Shown here: piece after piece, positions 39,005 through 48,620 of the stretch
Layout: each line of letters begins with the position of its first letter
How positions within the stretch are numbered: the stretch's first letter is position 1
Assembly: GCA_009392005.1 (NCBI GenBank)
Contig: VFHL01000006.1
Coordinates: forward strand, 136,671 to 200,670
Length of the DNA: 64,000 bases
Reading direction: 5' to 3'
Origin: SAR202 cluster bacterium
GTDB lineage: Bacteria; Chloroflexota; Dehalococcoidia; UBA6926; VFHL01
Program-made: the position numbers and the translations under genes
Notes under the pieces: generated by a model
The model's database searches: none
Seen by the model: the letters and a program-made list of their open reading frames with translations, nothing else
Told to the model about the DNA's origin: nothing

Positions 39005-39031
39005 TTAGCAGACTATAGGCGTGAGTGCTAA
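39005..39031. promoter_or_regulatory. CIRCE element (HrcA operator)
   Basis: TTAGCAgaC, nine nucleotides, then GAGTGCTAA. The right arm matches the CIRCE consensus 9/9 and the left 7/9. It lies 36 nt upstream of the groES start codon, the classical place for HrcA-controlled heat-shock operons. The hrcA gene is not in this window. Confidence 0.85.
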
Positions 39032-39066
39032 TTGGAATTAATCAATGTTGAGGAGGGTTTGAAACA

Positions 39067-39366
39067 GTGAGCACATATAAACCCCTCGGTAACCGCATTC
39101 TTATTCAAGCGGTTGGGGAGGCAGACGAGGTGACAAAAGGAGGGTTAATCATACCTGATAGCGCAAAAGAAAAGCCACAAAAGGCGGAAATCTTAGCTGT
39201 AGGTCCCGGGAAACTGAATGAGGACGGGACACGTCAGCCGATGGAAGTCGCAGTTGGCCAAAAGATTCTTTACGCTAAGTATGCAGGAACCGAAGTGGAT
39301 GGGGACGACGACGCGGAATTAATGGTCATTAGAGAAGAGGACGTTCTCGCAATCGTAGAGGATTAA
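39067..39366 (+). CDS. groES: co-chaperonin GroES
   Basis: The 10-kDa heptameric lid of the GroEL folding chamber, 99 residues. Signatures are YKPLGNRILIQ at the N terminus, the GGLIIPDSAKEKPQ mobile loop and YAKYAGTEV. It starts at GTG after a GAGGAGGG ribosome site. It is controlled by the promoter and CIRCE element immediately upstream and precedes groEL by 101 nt. Confidence 0.96.
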   Translation: MSTYKPLGNRILIQAVGEADEVTKGGLIIPDSAKEKPQKAEILAVGPGKLNEDGTRQPMEVAVGQKILYAKYAGTEVDGDDDAELMVIREEDVLAIVED

Positions 39367-39440
39367 CGATTGTGGTCCTGGCACCGTTGGCCAAATAACA
39401 CTAAACAAATCATCCTAAAAAGATGAAAAGAAGTACGTAA

Positions 39441-41102
<1,662 letters not shown>

Positions 41103-41150
41103 GCCGCAGTACACCAATAGGATCCAATGTTGGATCAGATAGAAACCAAA

Positions 41151-41180
41151 AAGAGGGGCGAATAATGCCCCTCTTTTTTT
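41151..41180 (+). terminator. rho-independent terminator after groEL
   Basis: A 9-bp perfect stem AAGAGGGGC/GCCCCTCTT with loop GAATAAT followed by a T tract. A shorter palindrome GATCCAA-TG-TTGGATC lies just upstream (41121-41136). Confidence 0.9.
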
Positions 41181-41217
41181 GAAAAGGAAATATCCTCAGA
41201 CAACGTGATTCAAAACG

Positions 41218-41688
41218 TTACGACGAACCACGCCCCGAAGTGTGTCGATCACCACTATCAAAAGAAATCGTCACTGGGCCATCATTTTCAACCCGAACAA
41301 GCATCTGCGCTCCAAAACGTCCAGTTTGCACCACAATGCCAGTATCTCGAAGCATGGTCGCAAACATTTGAAGATTTGGTTCTGCCACTTCTGGAGGCGC
41401 AGCGCCCATAAAACTAGGACGTCTTCCCTTACGAGTATCTGCATACAAAGTAAATTGACTTATTAAAAGAATTTCGCCAGTAACGTCAAGAACAGATTGA
41501 TCAAATCTACCGGCGCTATCTGAAAAGATCCGCAAATTCACAATTTTGGTAACAAGATATTCAAAATCATCGGATTGATCGTGTGGCGCGGAAGCAACGA
41601 ATAAAACCAACCCAGGCCCTATTTCACCAACGATCTTTTCTTCAACTTCAACAGAAGCAGCTAACACTCGCTGAAGCAAAACTCGCAC
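41218..41688 (-). CDS. dtd: D-aminoacyl-tRNA deacylase
   Basis: Hydrolyses D-aminoacyl-tRNAs (and Gly-tRNA-Ala), a proofreading function. It starts MRVLLQRV, has the catalytic SQFTLYADTRKGRRPSF block near residue 77-93 and a late ENDGPVTI corresponding to the cross-subunit Gly-cisPro-type motif region. The length of 156 residues is normal. It lies 3 nt downstream of the FmdB-type gene and converges with groEL, ending just after its terminator. Confidence 0.94.
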   Translation of the reverse strand: MRVLLQRVLAASVEVEEKIVGEIGPGLVLFVASAPHDQSDDFEYLVTKIVNLRIFSDSAGRFDQSVLDVTGEILLISQFTLYADTRKGRRPSFMGAAPPEVAEPNLQMFATMLRDTGIVVQTGRFGAQMLVRVENDGPVTISFDSGDRHTSGRGSS

Positions 41689-41691
41689 GTT

Positions 41692-42036
41692 TTATTCTTC
41701 GGATTCAGACTGGTCGACAGGGCCGGCAATTGTTTCTGGAGATGCTGTTTCAGAACCATGATCTCCCCCATCCCCATCATGATCGTCATGAGAGGACGAA
41801 TCACTTGACCCTTCTTGTTCTTTACGCTCACGGTTATACCAATAATTCCCAGGCCCATTCCGACGAGCATCAGAGGTATAAAACCCTGGAGCGTTATATA
41901 CAATCGCTGGCATCGTTAAGACACGTCGCGCCTCTGATGCACATTCTGGACATTCAGAAATTGTTTCCGCATCAAATCCTTGGCGCAAATCAAAATGATG
42001 ATTGCATTCCGTACATGCATATTCATAAGTAGGCAT
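41692..42036 (-). CDS. FmdB-family zinc-ribbon protein
   Basis: A 114-residue protein with an N-terminal FmdB/CxxC_CxxC_SSSS ribbon: YEYAC8-TEC11 and SEC29-PEC32, with FDLRQGF between. The C-terminal half is Asp/Ser/His-rich and disordered (DDHDGDGGDHGSE). The family is widespread and linked to regulation of amidases and formamidase operons, but its role is unknown. It is likely translated with dtd, since only 3 nt separate them. Confidence 0.85.
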   Translation of the reverse strand: MPTYEYACTECNHHFDLRQGFDAETISECPECASEARRVLTMPAIVYNAPGFYTSDARRNGPGNYWYNRERKEQEGSSDSSSHDDHDGDGGDHGSETASPETIAGPVDQSESEE

Positions 42037-42186
42037 TCAACTCTCCAATTAAGACTCTCGTATCACAGATTTTTGATTCACTCAACAAGTCGGCATCCTA
42101 AACGAAAACCCACGATCCATCAACAGCCCCAAATGTCCTGATACAAGATTCACAAGATCATCGCTATGCTACAGGCACATCTCTAT

Positions 42187-42768
42187 CTAAGCAACACCGA
42201 AAAAGTTCAACATGGGTGATATTGCACTTGACCCTAAATATGCGAATGCTAGTCCTTTAATAGTTTTCCCAGGCAGTGACCACAGAAAAAAACGGGATAA
42301 TGGGTAACCATGGCTTCCTGCGAGAAACCCGACAAAATCAAAAAATGGACTAGGGATTACCGCCATCACAAATATAATGGGACCTCCATATCGAAGCATC
42401 CATTTGTCAAATATTGCGAGTTGTGGATATTTTTCCAGCAAACCCTTACCGGAGTAACCCAATGCGTAACCTGTTATCTCTCCAAGAGTCATACCAATCC
42501 CACCGACAATTCCAACGATGAAAGGATTCCACAGCCATCCGCCGGCGAGAACAATAGCGAGGCTTGGAGTGGGTAGCACAACAGACGCACTACCCGCAAA
42601 ACTTGCGATGAAAACACCGAAGTAGCCCAGTTGGCTCAAGGACGCCAAATAATCACGCAGTAGAAACAAAGGAATGACAATAACTAAAACGACAAAAACA
42701 GTCATGATTTGCACAAATTTTGGATTCAATACCCAACTAGGGATCAAACCACGACTTCTCGCACGCAA
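42187..42768 (-). CDS. VTT/DedA-family membrane protein
   Basis: A 193-residue membrane protein with the VTT (SNARE-associated) domain. It has five to six helices, a re-entrant stretch SVVLPTPSLAIVLAGG, GMTLGEITGYALGYSGKG near residue 100 and the late PSPFFDFVGFLAG loop. Relatives are lipid scramblases/flippases such as DedA and TMEM41 homologues; membrane lipid recycling is likely but inferred. It is alone, with 150-160 nt gaps on both sides. Confidence 0.85.
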   Translation of the reverse strand: MRARSRGLIPSWVLNPKFVQIMTVFVVLVIVIPLFLLRDYLASLSQLGYFGVFIASFAGSASVVLPTPSLAIVLAGGWLWNPFIVGIVGGIGMTLGEITGYALGYSGKGLLEKYPQLAIFDKWMLRYGGPIIFVMAVIPSPFFDFVGFLAGSHGYPLSRFFLWSLPGKTIKGLAFAYLGSSAISPMLNFFGVA

Positions 42769-42929
42769 TGAGATGCCTCCCGTTATTTACTACCTGAAAA
42801 TAGAGCCAATATACTTAGACTAATTTTACAACACTCATATCACTACGGGAAAAGCTGATAACCGCGAAAAATCAGGACCACCTAGTGCGAATCGCCAAAT
42901 GGTCTGACAGGACCGACGCGGGACACGCC

Positions 42930-43493
42930 CTACGTTATTTTAAACAGCTCTTTTAACTGCTCACGTGCTTCTTCAAAGGTTCGATGGGGTGATTGAGGTA
43001 TGCCATTACGTTGAATTTTCAAACACACAAAAATTGGTCCTTCTTGTTGAAAGATGTCTTCAAGGTTGGTTATGAATTCTTCAAAGTCATCAAATTCGTA
43101 ACTCATGGAATAACCCGCTGACAACGCTAAACCTTTGAAAGACAATTTATCCGCACCGGGTATAGGTGCAGACCCCGTACTGAAATACATATTGTCTTGT
43201 AAAACAAAATGAATTAAATTCGGTGGTGCGCTATTTGCGATAGTCACAAGAGAACCAAGATTACTAAGAAGACTCCCATCACCATCGATCACAGCAACTT
43301 TGTGGTCAGGTTGAGCCAATGCTAAGCCCAGTGCGAATGATGATGCTTTACCCATCATGTCATCTAGAGGGACATCCCGACCTGGATTTCCAGATATGTT
43401 CTGCCACTCTTCGAGACCAGTCATCGTGGCGACCACAAGAGCGTCTCGCCGGAATTCATCAATAGCTTTCAACGCATCAAGCGAAGGGATCAT
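42930..43493 (-). CDS. TPP-binding subunit, sulfopyruvate/phosphonopyruvate decarboxylase beta-like (copy 2)
   Basis: A 187-residue C-terminal (PP-domain) thiamine diphosphate-binding protein. The TPP/Mg2+ motif starts VIDGDGSLLSNLGS and ends near LQDNMYFSTG. Catalytic assignment is uncertain. Compared with the adjacent paralogue, the GGQ after the metal loop is replaced by GSAP. It begins 2 nt after the other beta gene ends, so the two are translationally coupled. It has no N-terminal PYR domain, so it must pair with the alpha-like protein. Confidence 0.82.
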   Translation of the reverse strand: MIPSLDALKAIDEFRRDALVVATMTGLEEWQNISGNPGRDVPLDDMMGKASSFALGLALAQPDHKVAVIDGDGSLLSNLGSLVTIANSAPPNLIHFVLQDNMYFSTGSAPIPGADKLSFKGLALSAGYSMSYEFDDFEEFITNLEDIFQQEGPIFVCLKIQRNGIPQSPHRTFEEAREQLKELFKIT

Positions 43494-43495
43494 AT

Positions 43496-44083
43496 TTAAG
43501 AGGTACCGATCTCCTTGCGTAAGGCTACTAATGCATCCTTAGTGGGGCGTGCTTTGGGATGACGCTTCCGCCTACCGATCGGCTCATTCTGCACTTCTGG
43601 AACAATTTTAATACAAACAAAGACAGGACCTTCTTCATTCAGTATAGAATCTGCCTGTAAAGTGAATTCTTCCAAGTCATCAAATTCATATGCTGCTTTG
43701 TAACCGGCTTCGCGTGCAATCCCGGCAAACGACAACTCGCCAGCCGACGGTATAGGTTGACCACCTGTCGTACCATAAACGCCATTTTCCAAAACAAAGT
43801 GATACAGATTTTTCGGTTTTTTACCAGCAATTGTTGCGAGAGTTCCCAAGTTCATCTCCAGGCTGCCATCTCCATCAAAAACAATTATATTGGTGTCTGG
43901 TTGCGCCATCGCCAGTCCTAAGGCGAATGTCGAGGCTTTCCCCATTGCACCACCAATCGAGACATCACGATCTTGATTTTGTGTCACATCAAGCCAAGCA
44001 CCATTTCCAGTCATAGTCGGAAGCACAATCGCATCGCCTCGCAGCTTTTCTACAACTTTCATCATCTCGCGTTGTTCAATCAT
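43496..44083 (-). CDS. TPP-binding subunit, sulfopyruvate/phosphonopyruvate decarboxylase beta-like (copy 1)
   Basis: A 195-residue TPP-binding PP-domain protein. VFDGDGSLEMNLGTLATIAG and LENGVYGTTGGQPIPSAG give the canonical GDG-N metal/TPP loop with the NG-GTTGGQ end seen in ComE-type sulfopyruvate decarboxylase and phosphonopyruvate decarboxylase. A basic tail (GRRKRHPKARP) is unusual. It is the middle gene of the trio, 47 nt after the alpha-like gene. Confidence 0.84.
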   Translation of the reverse strand: MIEQREMMKVVEKLRGDAIVLPTMTGNGAWLDVTQNQDRDVSIGGAMGKASTFALGLAMAQPDTNIIVFDGDGSLEMNLGTLATIAGKKPKNLYHFVLENGVYGTTGGQPIPSAGELSFAGIAREAGYKAAYEFDDLEEFTLQADSILNEEGPVFVCIKIVPEVQNEPIGRRKRHPKARPTKDALVALRKEIGTS

Positions 44084-44130
44084 TTTCGTGACCTTTCTTT
44101 ATCAAAAACACCGGAATAACTCGGAAAATA

Positions 44131-44646
44131 TCAGCGATTAAAACCGTGATATTCATCTCCAATGAGTACAACAATCGGAGTGTTATTCTCATATGCTTCT
44201 TCAAATGCAATTGAGATACGATCCGCATCTTCATCACGTTCAACCAAATAATATTTCAGGCCCCATGCATCCATATATGGCTCCGTGAAACGTGCAGCAG
44301 AATCTGGCGTTACCCCATGACGCGTCCATCCTCGATAGCCCACAATCATGACAATAGGTAAGCCTAAATCTACAGCGATACCACGAATGGAGTCACCAGA
44401 CTCAAACATCCCTGTATTTTGAATTAAACACACAGGCCGTTTTCCACCTACAATCAAACCAGCAGCTACAGCCATCGTCTCGCCCTCTCGTGCTACCGGG
44501 ACCACATCCAAACTTGATTCAGCATCCATCAATTCATATAAGAAGTTGGTTTCACTATCTGGTAGCGCAACTACATGCGAGACACCATTTTTTTTGAATT
44601 CCTCGATCATCGTTGCTGGATTAAGAATTGCTTGCTGGCTAGCCAT
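44131..44646 (-). CDS. TPP-binding subunit, sulfopyruvate decarboxylase alpha-like
   Basis: A PYR-domain protein of about 171 residues with VPVAREGETMAVAAGL; its Glu is the conserved residue that activates the TPP aminopyrimidine. ALPDSETNFLYELM and GYRGWTRHG follow the ComD/phosphonopyruvate decarboxylase pattern. The track start at 44667 has no ribosome site. An AAGG-rich G tract lies just upstream of the ATG at 44646, which is preferred. First gene of the alpha-beta-beta set. The substrate is a 2-oxo acid, otherwise unknown. Confidence 0.83.
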   Translation of the reverse strand: MASQQAILNPATMIEEFKKNGVSHVVALPDSETNFLYELMDAESSLDVVPVAREGETMAVAAGLIVGGKRPVCLIQNTGMFESGDSIRGIAVDLGLPIVMIVGYRGWTRHGVTPDSAARFTEPYMDAWGLKYYLVERDEDADRISIAFEEAYENNTPIVVLIGDEYHGFNR

Positions 44647-44853
44647 TCCCCCCCCTTGTCTTGCCATACAAAGGCCGTTACTCGAGTCCTCTACTCACCC
44701 TAATAATATAGACACATCAAAGCCCGCTCCAAACATGAGAATGTAACCACTTTACATAGTGATCAATTCACACCCTCATAATAGATACGGAAAAACGATA
44801 CGTCAATCCAAAAATGGAAAGTATAAAGGTCAACAATCCCAAGTTAAGCTTCG

Positions 44854-44882
44854 TTGACACACATAGGGGCCGATGCTAGACT
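44854..44882 (+). promoter_or_regulatory. promoter of the four-tRNA cluster
   Basis: TTGACA, a 17-nt spacer and TAGACT, ending 13 nt before tRNA-Met. The -35 is perfect and the -10 matches 4 of 6. The spacing to the first tRNA is right for a short leader. Confidence 0.7.
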
Positions 44883-44895
44883 TTTGACCGTATTT

Positions 44896-44967
44896 GGCAA
44901 CGTAGCTCAGCGGCAGAGCGGGCGCTTCATAAGCGCTAGGTCGTAGGTTCGAACCCTACCGTTGCCA
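44896..44967 (+). tRNA. tRNA with CAT anticodon (Met elongator, or Ile2)
   Basis: Acceptor GGCAACG/CGTTGCC with discriminator A, anticodon arm GGCGC-TTCATAA-GCGCT, T-loop TTCGAAC. G1-C72 pairs normally, so it is not the initiator. Elongator Met is most likely, but a lysidine-modified Ile-CAU tRNA cannot be excluded by eye. No CCA is encoded. Confidence 0.92.
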
Positions 44968-44971
44968 TTCA

Positions 44972-45045
44972 GGGCGGTTAGCTCAGTCGGTTAGAGCGCC
45001 TGCTTCACACGCAGGAGGTCAGAAGTTCGAGTCTTCTATCGCCCA
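44972..45045 (+). tRNA. tRNA-Val (anticodon CAC)
   Basis: Acceptor GGGCGGT/ATCGCCC with discriminator A, anticodon loop TTCACAC (CAC), T-loop TTCGAGT. It is closely similar to the TAC-anticodon Val gene at 52962. No encoded CCA. Confidence 0.94.
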
Positions 45046-45065
45046 CATGTGGCGAATAAGTCAGT

Positions 45066-45151
45066 GCCCAAGTGGCGGAATGGCAGACGCGCTACGTTCA
45101 GAGCGTAGTGCCCGTATGGGCGTGGGAGTTCAAATCTCCCCTTGGGCACCA
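45066..45151 (+). tRNA. tRNA-Leu (anticodon CAG)
   Basis: A class II tRNA with acceptor GCCCAAG/CTTGGGC, anticodon arm CTACG-TTCAGAG-CGTAG (CAG), a long variable arm (TGCCCGTATGGGCG) and a T-loop TTCAAAT. The encoded CCA ends at 45151. Confidence 0.94.
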
Positions 45152-45167
45152 TGAATTATGTTTTCAC

Positions 45168-45244
45168 GCGCTTGTAGCTCAATCGGATAGAGCGTAGCCC
45201 TGCGAAGGCTGAGGTTGTGGGTTCAAGTCCCGCCAAGCGCGCCA
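45168..45244 (+). tRNA. tRNA-Arg (anticodon GCG)
   Basis: Acceptor GCGCTTG/CAAGCGC, discriminator G, encoded CCA. D-stem GCTC/GAGC. The anticodon stem TAGCC/GGCTG encloses loop CTGCGAA, placing GCG at positions 34-36. Most bacteria read CGU/CGC with an ACG (inosine) tRNA instead, so this is unusual. Downstream to 45469 there is nothing else I can support except the ggt ribosome site. Confidence 0.9.
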
Positions 45245-45469
45245 CATACCAGATCCATCCTTGTAAGTAGAGACAAAAACCACACACGCCATATCTTATG
45301 AAATGTATTTTCAGATTTATCCCTCGTAGAGAAAAAGCATCTGTATGTGATCTTTGCACATTAGATACTTTCTTATGATTCCCACTTCCTACACGAAGTC
45401 ACAGAAATGGTATGGTGCATAAAGAATCAATTGCAAAACATTTTTTAACAAAAAATTAGGAGATATGCG

Positions 45470-47065
45470 ATGTGGTTTGACTCAAGAAGATCAGCAATTC
45501 ATGCACGCAACGGTATGGTCGCTACTAGTCAACCTTTGGCAGCCATGACTGGGATACAGATCTTAATGGCGGGTGGAAATGCAGTTGATGCAGCAGTTGC
45601 CACTGCTGCAACTCTCGCTGTTGTAGAACCAATGTCAACAGGTGTAGGAGGCGATCTTTTTGCACTCGTGTGGAACGCAAAAGAAAAACGGGTGCATGCA
45701 CTTAATGGTAGTGGTCGCGCCGGAGAACACGCATCACTAGAAGAGTTAGTCCGACAAGGCCTGAACACGATCCCTGAAGACAGCCCATATTCTGTAACTG
45801 TACCTGGGACAGTTGATGGATGGGAAAACCTACTTAATAAATGTGGGACCATGGGCTTCCAAGACATTTTAAAACCTGCAATTGAATATGCAGAGAATGG
45901 ATTCCCCGTCTCGGAGATCATCAGCAATGCTTGGGTCAGCAGTGTTCCTAAACTTTCCAAACTACCGTCAGGCCAAGAAATGTTGATAAATGGAAGGGCA
46001 CCAGAGACCAGCGAAATTATGCAACTCCCTGAATTGGGAAAGACCTTGCGCGCAATTGTCGATGGTGGCGCACGCGGATTTTATACGGGTAGAATTGCCG
46101 AAAGAATCTCTCAATTCGTTGAACAACAAGGCGGTTGGATTTCCCAAAAGGATTTGGCTGAACATTCTTCAGAATGGGTGGAACCAATTTCAACCAATTA
46201 CCGTGGCATGGATATATGGGAATGTCCACCAAATGGGCAAGGTCTGAACGTACTCTTAGGATTAAACATGTTGGAAGGTTTTCAGATTTCTGACATGGGG
46301 GCCCAGTCGACTGATCGATACCATCATTTGATGGAAACAACACGGTTGGCTCTTGCTGATGGGTTTAGATATATAACGGATCCCGAAAGCGAACACGTAC
46401 CAGTTCCAGTTCTTCTTTCGAAGAATTATGCCCAAAAAAGAGCTCGAGAAATCAACCCTGATCGCGCTCTCCAAACGATACTTCCAGGCAAAATCCCCCC
46501 TACGGGAAACACCGTTTATCTAACCGTCATCGACAAAGATGGAAATGCATGCTCACTTATGAACAGCATTTATCGGAATTTTGGCACGGGTCTAGTCGTC
46601 CCTGAAACTGGCATCCTCCTTCATTGCCGAGGGGCACTGTTTTCACTGGATCCAAATCATCCAAACGCCCTTGCACCAGGGAAACGCACTTTTCACACAA
46701 TCATTCCTAGCATGGTCACACAAAATGACAATCTCATCATGAGTTTCGGTGTTATGGGTGCTCTCCAGCAAGCCCAAGCCCAAATCCAAGTTCTCACAAA
46801 CATGTTCGACTTCGACATGGAGCCACAACAAGCTCTGAATGCGCTCCGCTACAGAATAAATCCTAGTCAAGCAACAGCCATTGAAGAAGGCATATCCAAT
46901 GAAGTACAGGCTCAACTAGCAAAACGTGGCCACGATCTCACCCTAATCAGTGGAGAGCAACGCACACTTTTCGGTAAGGGCCAAATTATTGCAAGAAACC
47001 CAGAGACTGGAACGTTGACGGCAGGAACAGAGCCAAGGTCTGATGGAATCGCGATCGGATGGTGA
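45470..47065 (+). CDS. ggt: gamma-glutamyltransferase (Ntn hydrolase)
   Basis: A 531-residue gamma-glutamyltranspeptidase-family protein that should self-cleave into two subunits. The large-subunit hallmarks are GGNAVDAAVA, STGVGGDLF and the TVPGTVDGW block. The likely nucleophile is the Thr in TGNTVYLTVIDKDG, aligned with the E. coli Thr391 motif. No signal peptide is visible, so it is cytosolic, as in many GGT-like acyltransferases and cephalosporin acylases. Glutathione, gamma-glutamyl peptides or an acylated amine are possible substrates. AGGAGATATGCG precedes the ATG. Confidence 0.88.
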   Translation: MWFDSRRSAIHARNGMVATSQPLAAMTGIQILMAGGNAVDAAVATAATLAVVEPMSTGVGGDLFALVWNAKEKRVHALNGSGRAGEHASLEELVRQGLNTIPEDSPYSVTVPGTVDGWENLLNKCGTMGFQDILKPAIEYAENGFPVSEIISNAWVSSVPKLSKLPSGQEMLINGRAPETSEIMQLPELGKTLRAIVDGGARGFYTGRIAERISQFVEQQGGWISQKDLAEHSSEWVEPISTNYRGMDIWECPPNGQGLNVLLGLNMLEGFQISDMGAQSTDRYHHLMETTRLALADGFRYITDPESEHVPVPVLLSKNYAQKRAREINPDRALQTILPGKIPPTGNTVYLTVIDKDGNACSLMNSIYRNFGTGLVVPETGILLHCRGALFSLDPNHPNALAPGKRTFHTIIPSMVTQNDNLIMSFGVMGALQQAQAQIQVLTNMFDFDMEPQQALNALRYRINPSQATAIEEGISNEVQAQLAKRGHDLTLISGEQRTLFGKGQIIARNPETGTLTAGTEPRSDGIAIGW

Positions 47066-47145
47066 GCACTCCGCAGATTTACAGTTTATTGGGAACATGC
47101 TAGCCTGATTTCCAAAGGGTCTAAGTTGAGAAAAAGGGGGCATCA

Positions 47146-47931
47146 ATGGCCTATAAAACAGTATTAGTTGAACAACTCGAGCACCTCGCAGTCGTAACGA
47201 TGAATCGTCCCGAAAGATTGAATGCGATCGATGCGTTCTTAAGACAAGAGTTACCCGCCGCTCTTCGCGATATTAGCAACAACGAAGACATCCGTGCTGT
47301 CGTCCTCACAGGAGCTGGGCGAGGGTTTTGTGCCGGTGCTGATGTCAAAAATATGGCCTTGCGGCAAAGTGGAAAAACAGACGAACAACCACCCGTCGTT
47401 GACACAACCCTTCCTGGCCCACTCATGGCAATCCGGTCTCTTCCTATACCAGTGATCGCCGCTGTAAATGGAGTTGCAACGGGCATGGGGATGTCAATTT
47501 CTCTCGCTTGCGACATACGCATCGCATCTGAGCAAGCACGTTTCGCTTCGATTTTTATCAAAAGATCCTATGTTCCGGATACCGGCGCTTCCTATATGCT
47601 TCCACGATTGATTGGACCAGGCAAAACAGCAATGATGGCATATACTGGCAAAGTGTTTGACGCTGATTGGGCACTTGAATCAGGACTTGTCGACACAGTC
47701 GTTCCTGCCGAGGGCCTGATGGATGAAGCCATTCAATGGGGGCAAGCGATTGCAGCCAACCCACCACTTGCAATCAAGGCAACCAAAACACTCCTTTACG
47801 ATAATGAAGCTCTTGAGGAGCAAGTTGCGCGTGAAAGTGCAGCAAACGCATCTATGTCAGAAACAGCGGACCGGCGCGAAGCGATCTACTCCTTTGTCGA
47901 GAAACGTGCGGGCATCTTCCACGGACGTTAA
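47146..47931 (+). CDS. enoyl-CoA hydratase/isomerase family (crotonase) protein
   Basis: A 261-residue crotonase. MNRPERLNAID, GAGRGFCAGADVKNM (oxyanion hole, about 59-73), AAVNGVATGMGMSISLACDIRIAS and the helix with PDTGASYMLPRLIG are visible. Asp occupies one of the two positions where hydratases keep Glu, a pattern found in isomerases and unassigned crotonases. It follows ggt by 80 nt on the same strand, preceded by AAAAAGGGGG. Confidence 0.87.
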   Translation: MAYKTVLVEQLEHLAVVTMNRPERLNAIDAFLRQELPAALRDISNNEDIRAVVLTGAGRGFCAGADVKNMALRQSGKTDEQPPVVDTTLPGPLMAIRSLPIPVIAAVNGVATGMGMSISLACDIRIASEQARFASIFIKRSYVPDTGASYMLPRLIGPGKTAMMAYTGKVFDADWALESGLVDTVVPAEGLMDEAIQWGQAIAANPPLAIKATKTLLYDNEALEEQVARESAANASMSETADRREAIYSFVEKRAGIFHGR

Positions 47932-48015
47932 ATAGAAGACATGAGAAGACCCATTCCCTAAATAATCGATAGGATGCGCTGCGGAGATTACCGTAAAACA
48001 TCCGGTGACGTTGTA

Positions 48016-48453
48016 TCAGAGGATAACTTTTTTTCGCATCAGCAAGTGCTCAATTCCAGCCTCAAAAAAGACGTGTCCTTCGCTTGTGTATCCATGCTTC
48101 TCGTAAAAATCGCTGACATAAGTTTGCGCATGCAAGGCAATTACAACGGCTCCATTTTTGATAGCTTCATTCTCTAACCACTCTATGAGTAAACTTCCGA
48201 CCCCGGAGCGTCTCTCTGGCTGCAGCACCGCCATACGGCCAATTTTGGCTTCAAGACCACCAAGAATCAAACGTCCAGTTCCTATTACGATTCCACGAGA
48301 AATTGCGATCGCATGAATCGCAGTATCATCATATTCGTCCATTTCTTCCTCTTCCGGAACATGTTGCTCTTGGACAAATACTTCCATACGAATCGATTTA
48401 GCCGCTTCCATATCAATATCTCCGACAACACGCCTGACCACAATATCAACCAA
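48016..48453 (-). CDS. GNAT-family N-acetyltransferase (ElaA-like)
   Basis: A 145-residue GNAT fold. VRRVVGDIDMEAAKSIRMEVF, then IGTGRLI and the acetyl-CoA pyrophosphate loop RRSGVGSLL, with a late YVSDFYEKHGYTSEG. The layout resembles ElaA-type acetyltransferases, whose acceptor is unknown. It starts at TTG with AGGAGA about 9 nt upstream. Convergent with the crotonase gene and divergent from the repeat-protein gene. Confidence 0.83.
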   Translation of the reverse strand: MVDIVVRRVVGDIDMEAAKSIRMEVFVQEQHVPEEEEMDEYDDTAIHAIAISRGIVIGTGRLILGGLEAKIGRMAVLQPERRSGVGSLLIEWLENEAIKNGAVVIALHAQTYVSDFYEKHGYTSEGHVFFEAGIEHLLMRKKVIL

Positions 48454-48553
48454 GAAGTGTTCTCCTGACTGCGATCCGCCTAGCTTTGAACTTACTGAAA
48501 ATATAAATTAATTGTAATCTATAACGGAAAGATGGCGCTAAAACACACAAACT

Positions 48554-48570
48554 CTTTAAAATTTCTTAAC
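48554..48570. promoter_or_regulatory. candidate OmpR/PhoB-type response-regulator box
   Basis: A direct repeat CTTTAA / CTTAAC with 11-nt periodicity, about 50 nt upstream of the secreted repeat-protein gene, near a possible -10 (TATTAC, 48579). Tandem half-sites one helical turn apart are how PhoB-family regulators bind. The regulator could be the RR encoded downstream. Tentative. Confidence 0.3.
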
Positions 48571-48620
48571 AATACTGTATTACTCTAGTGCCATCATAAG
48601 CACAAAAAGGAACGAAACCG

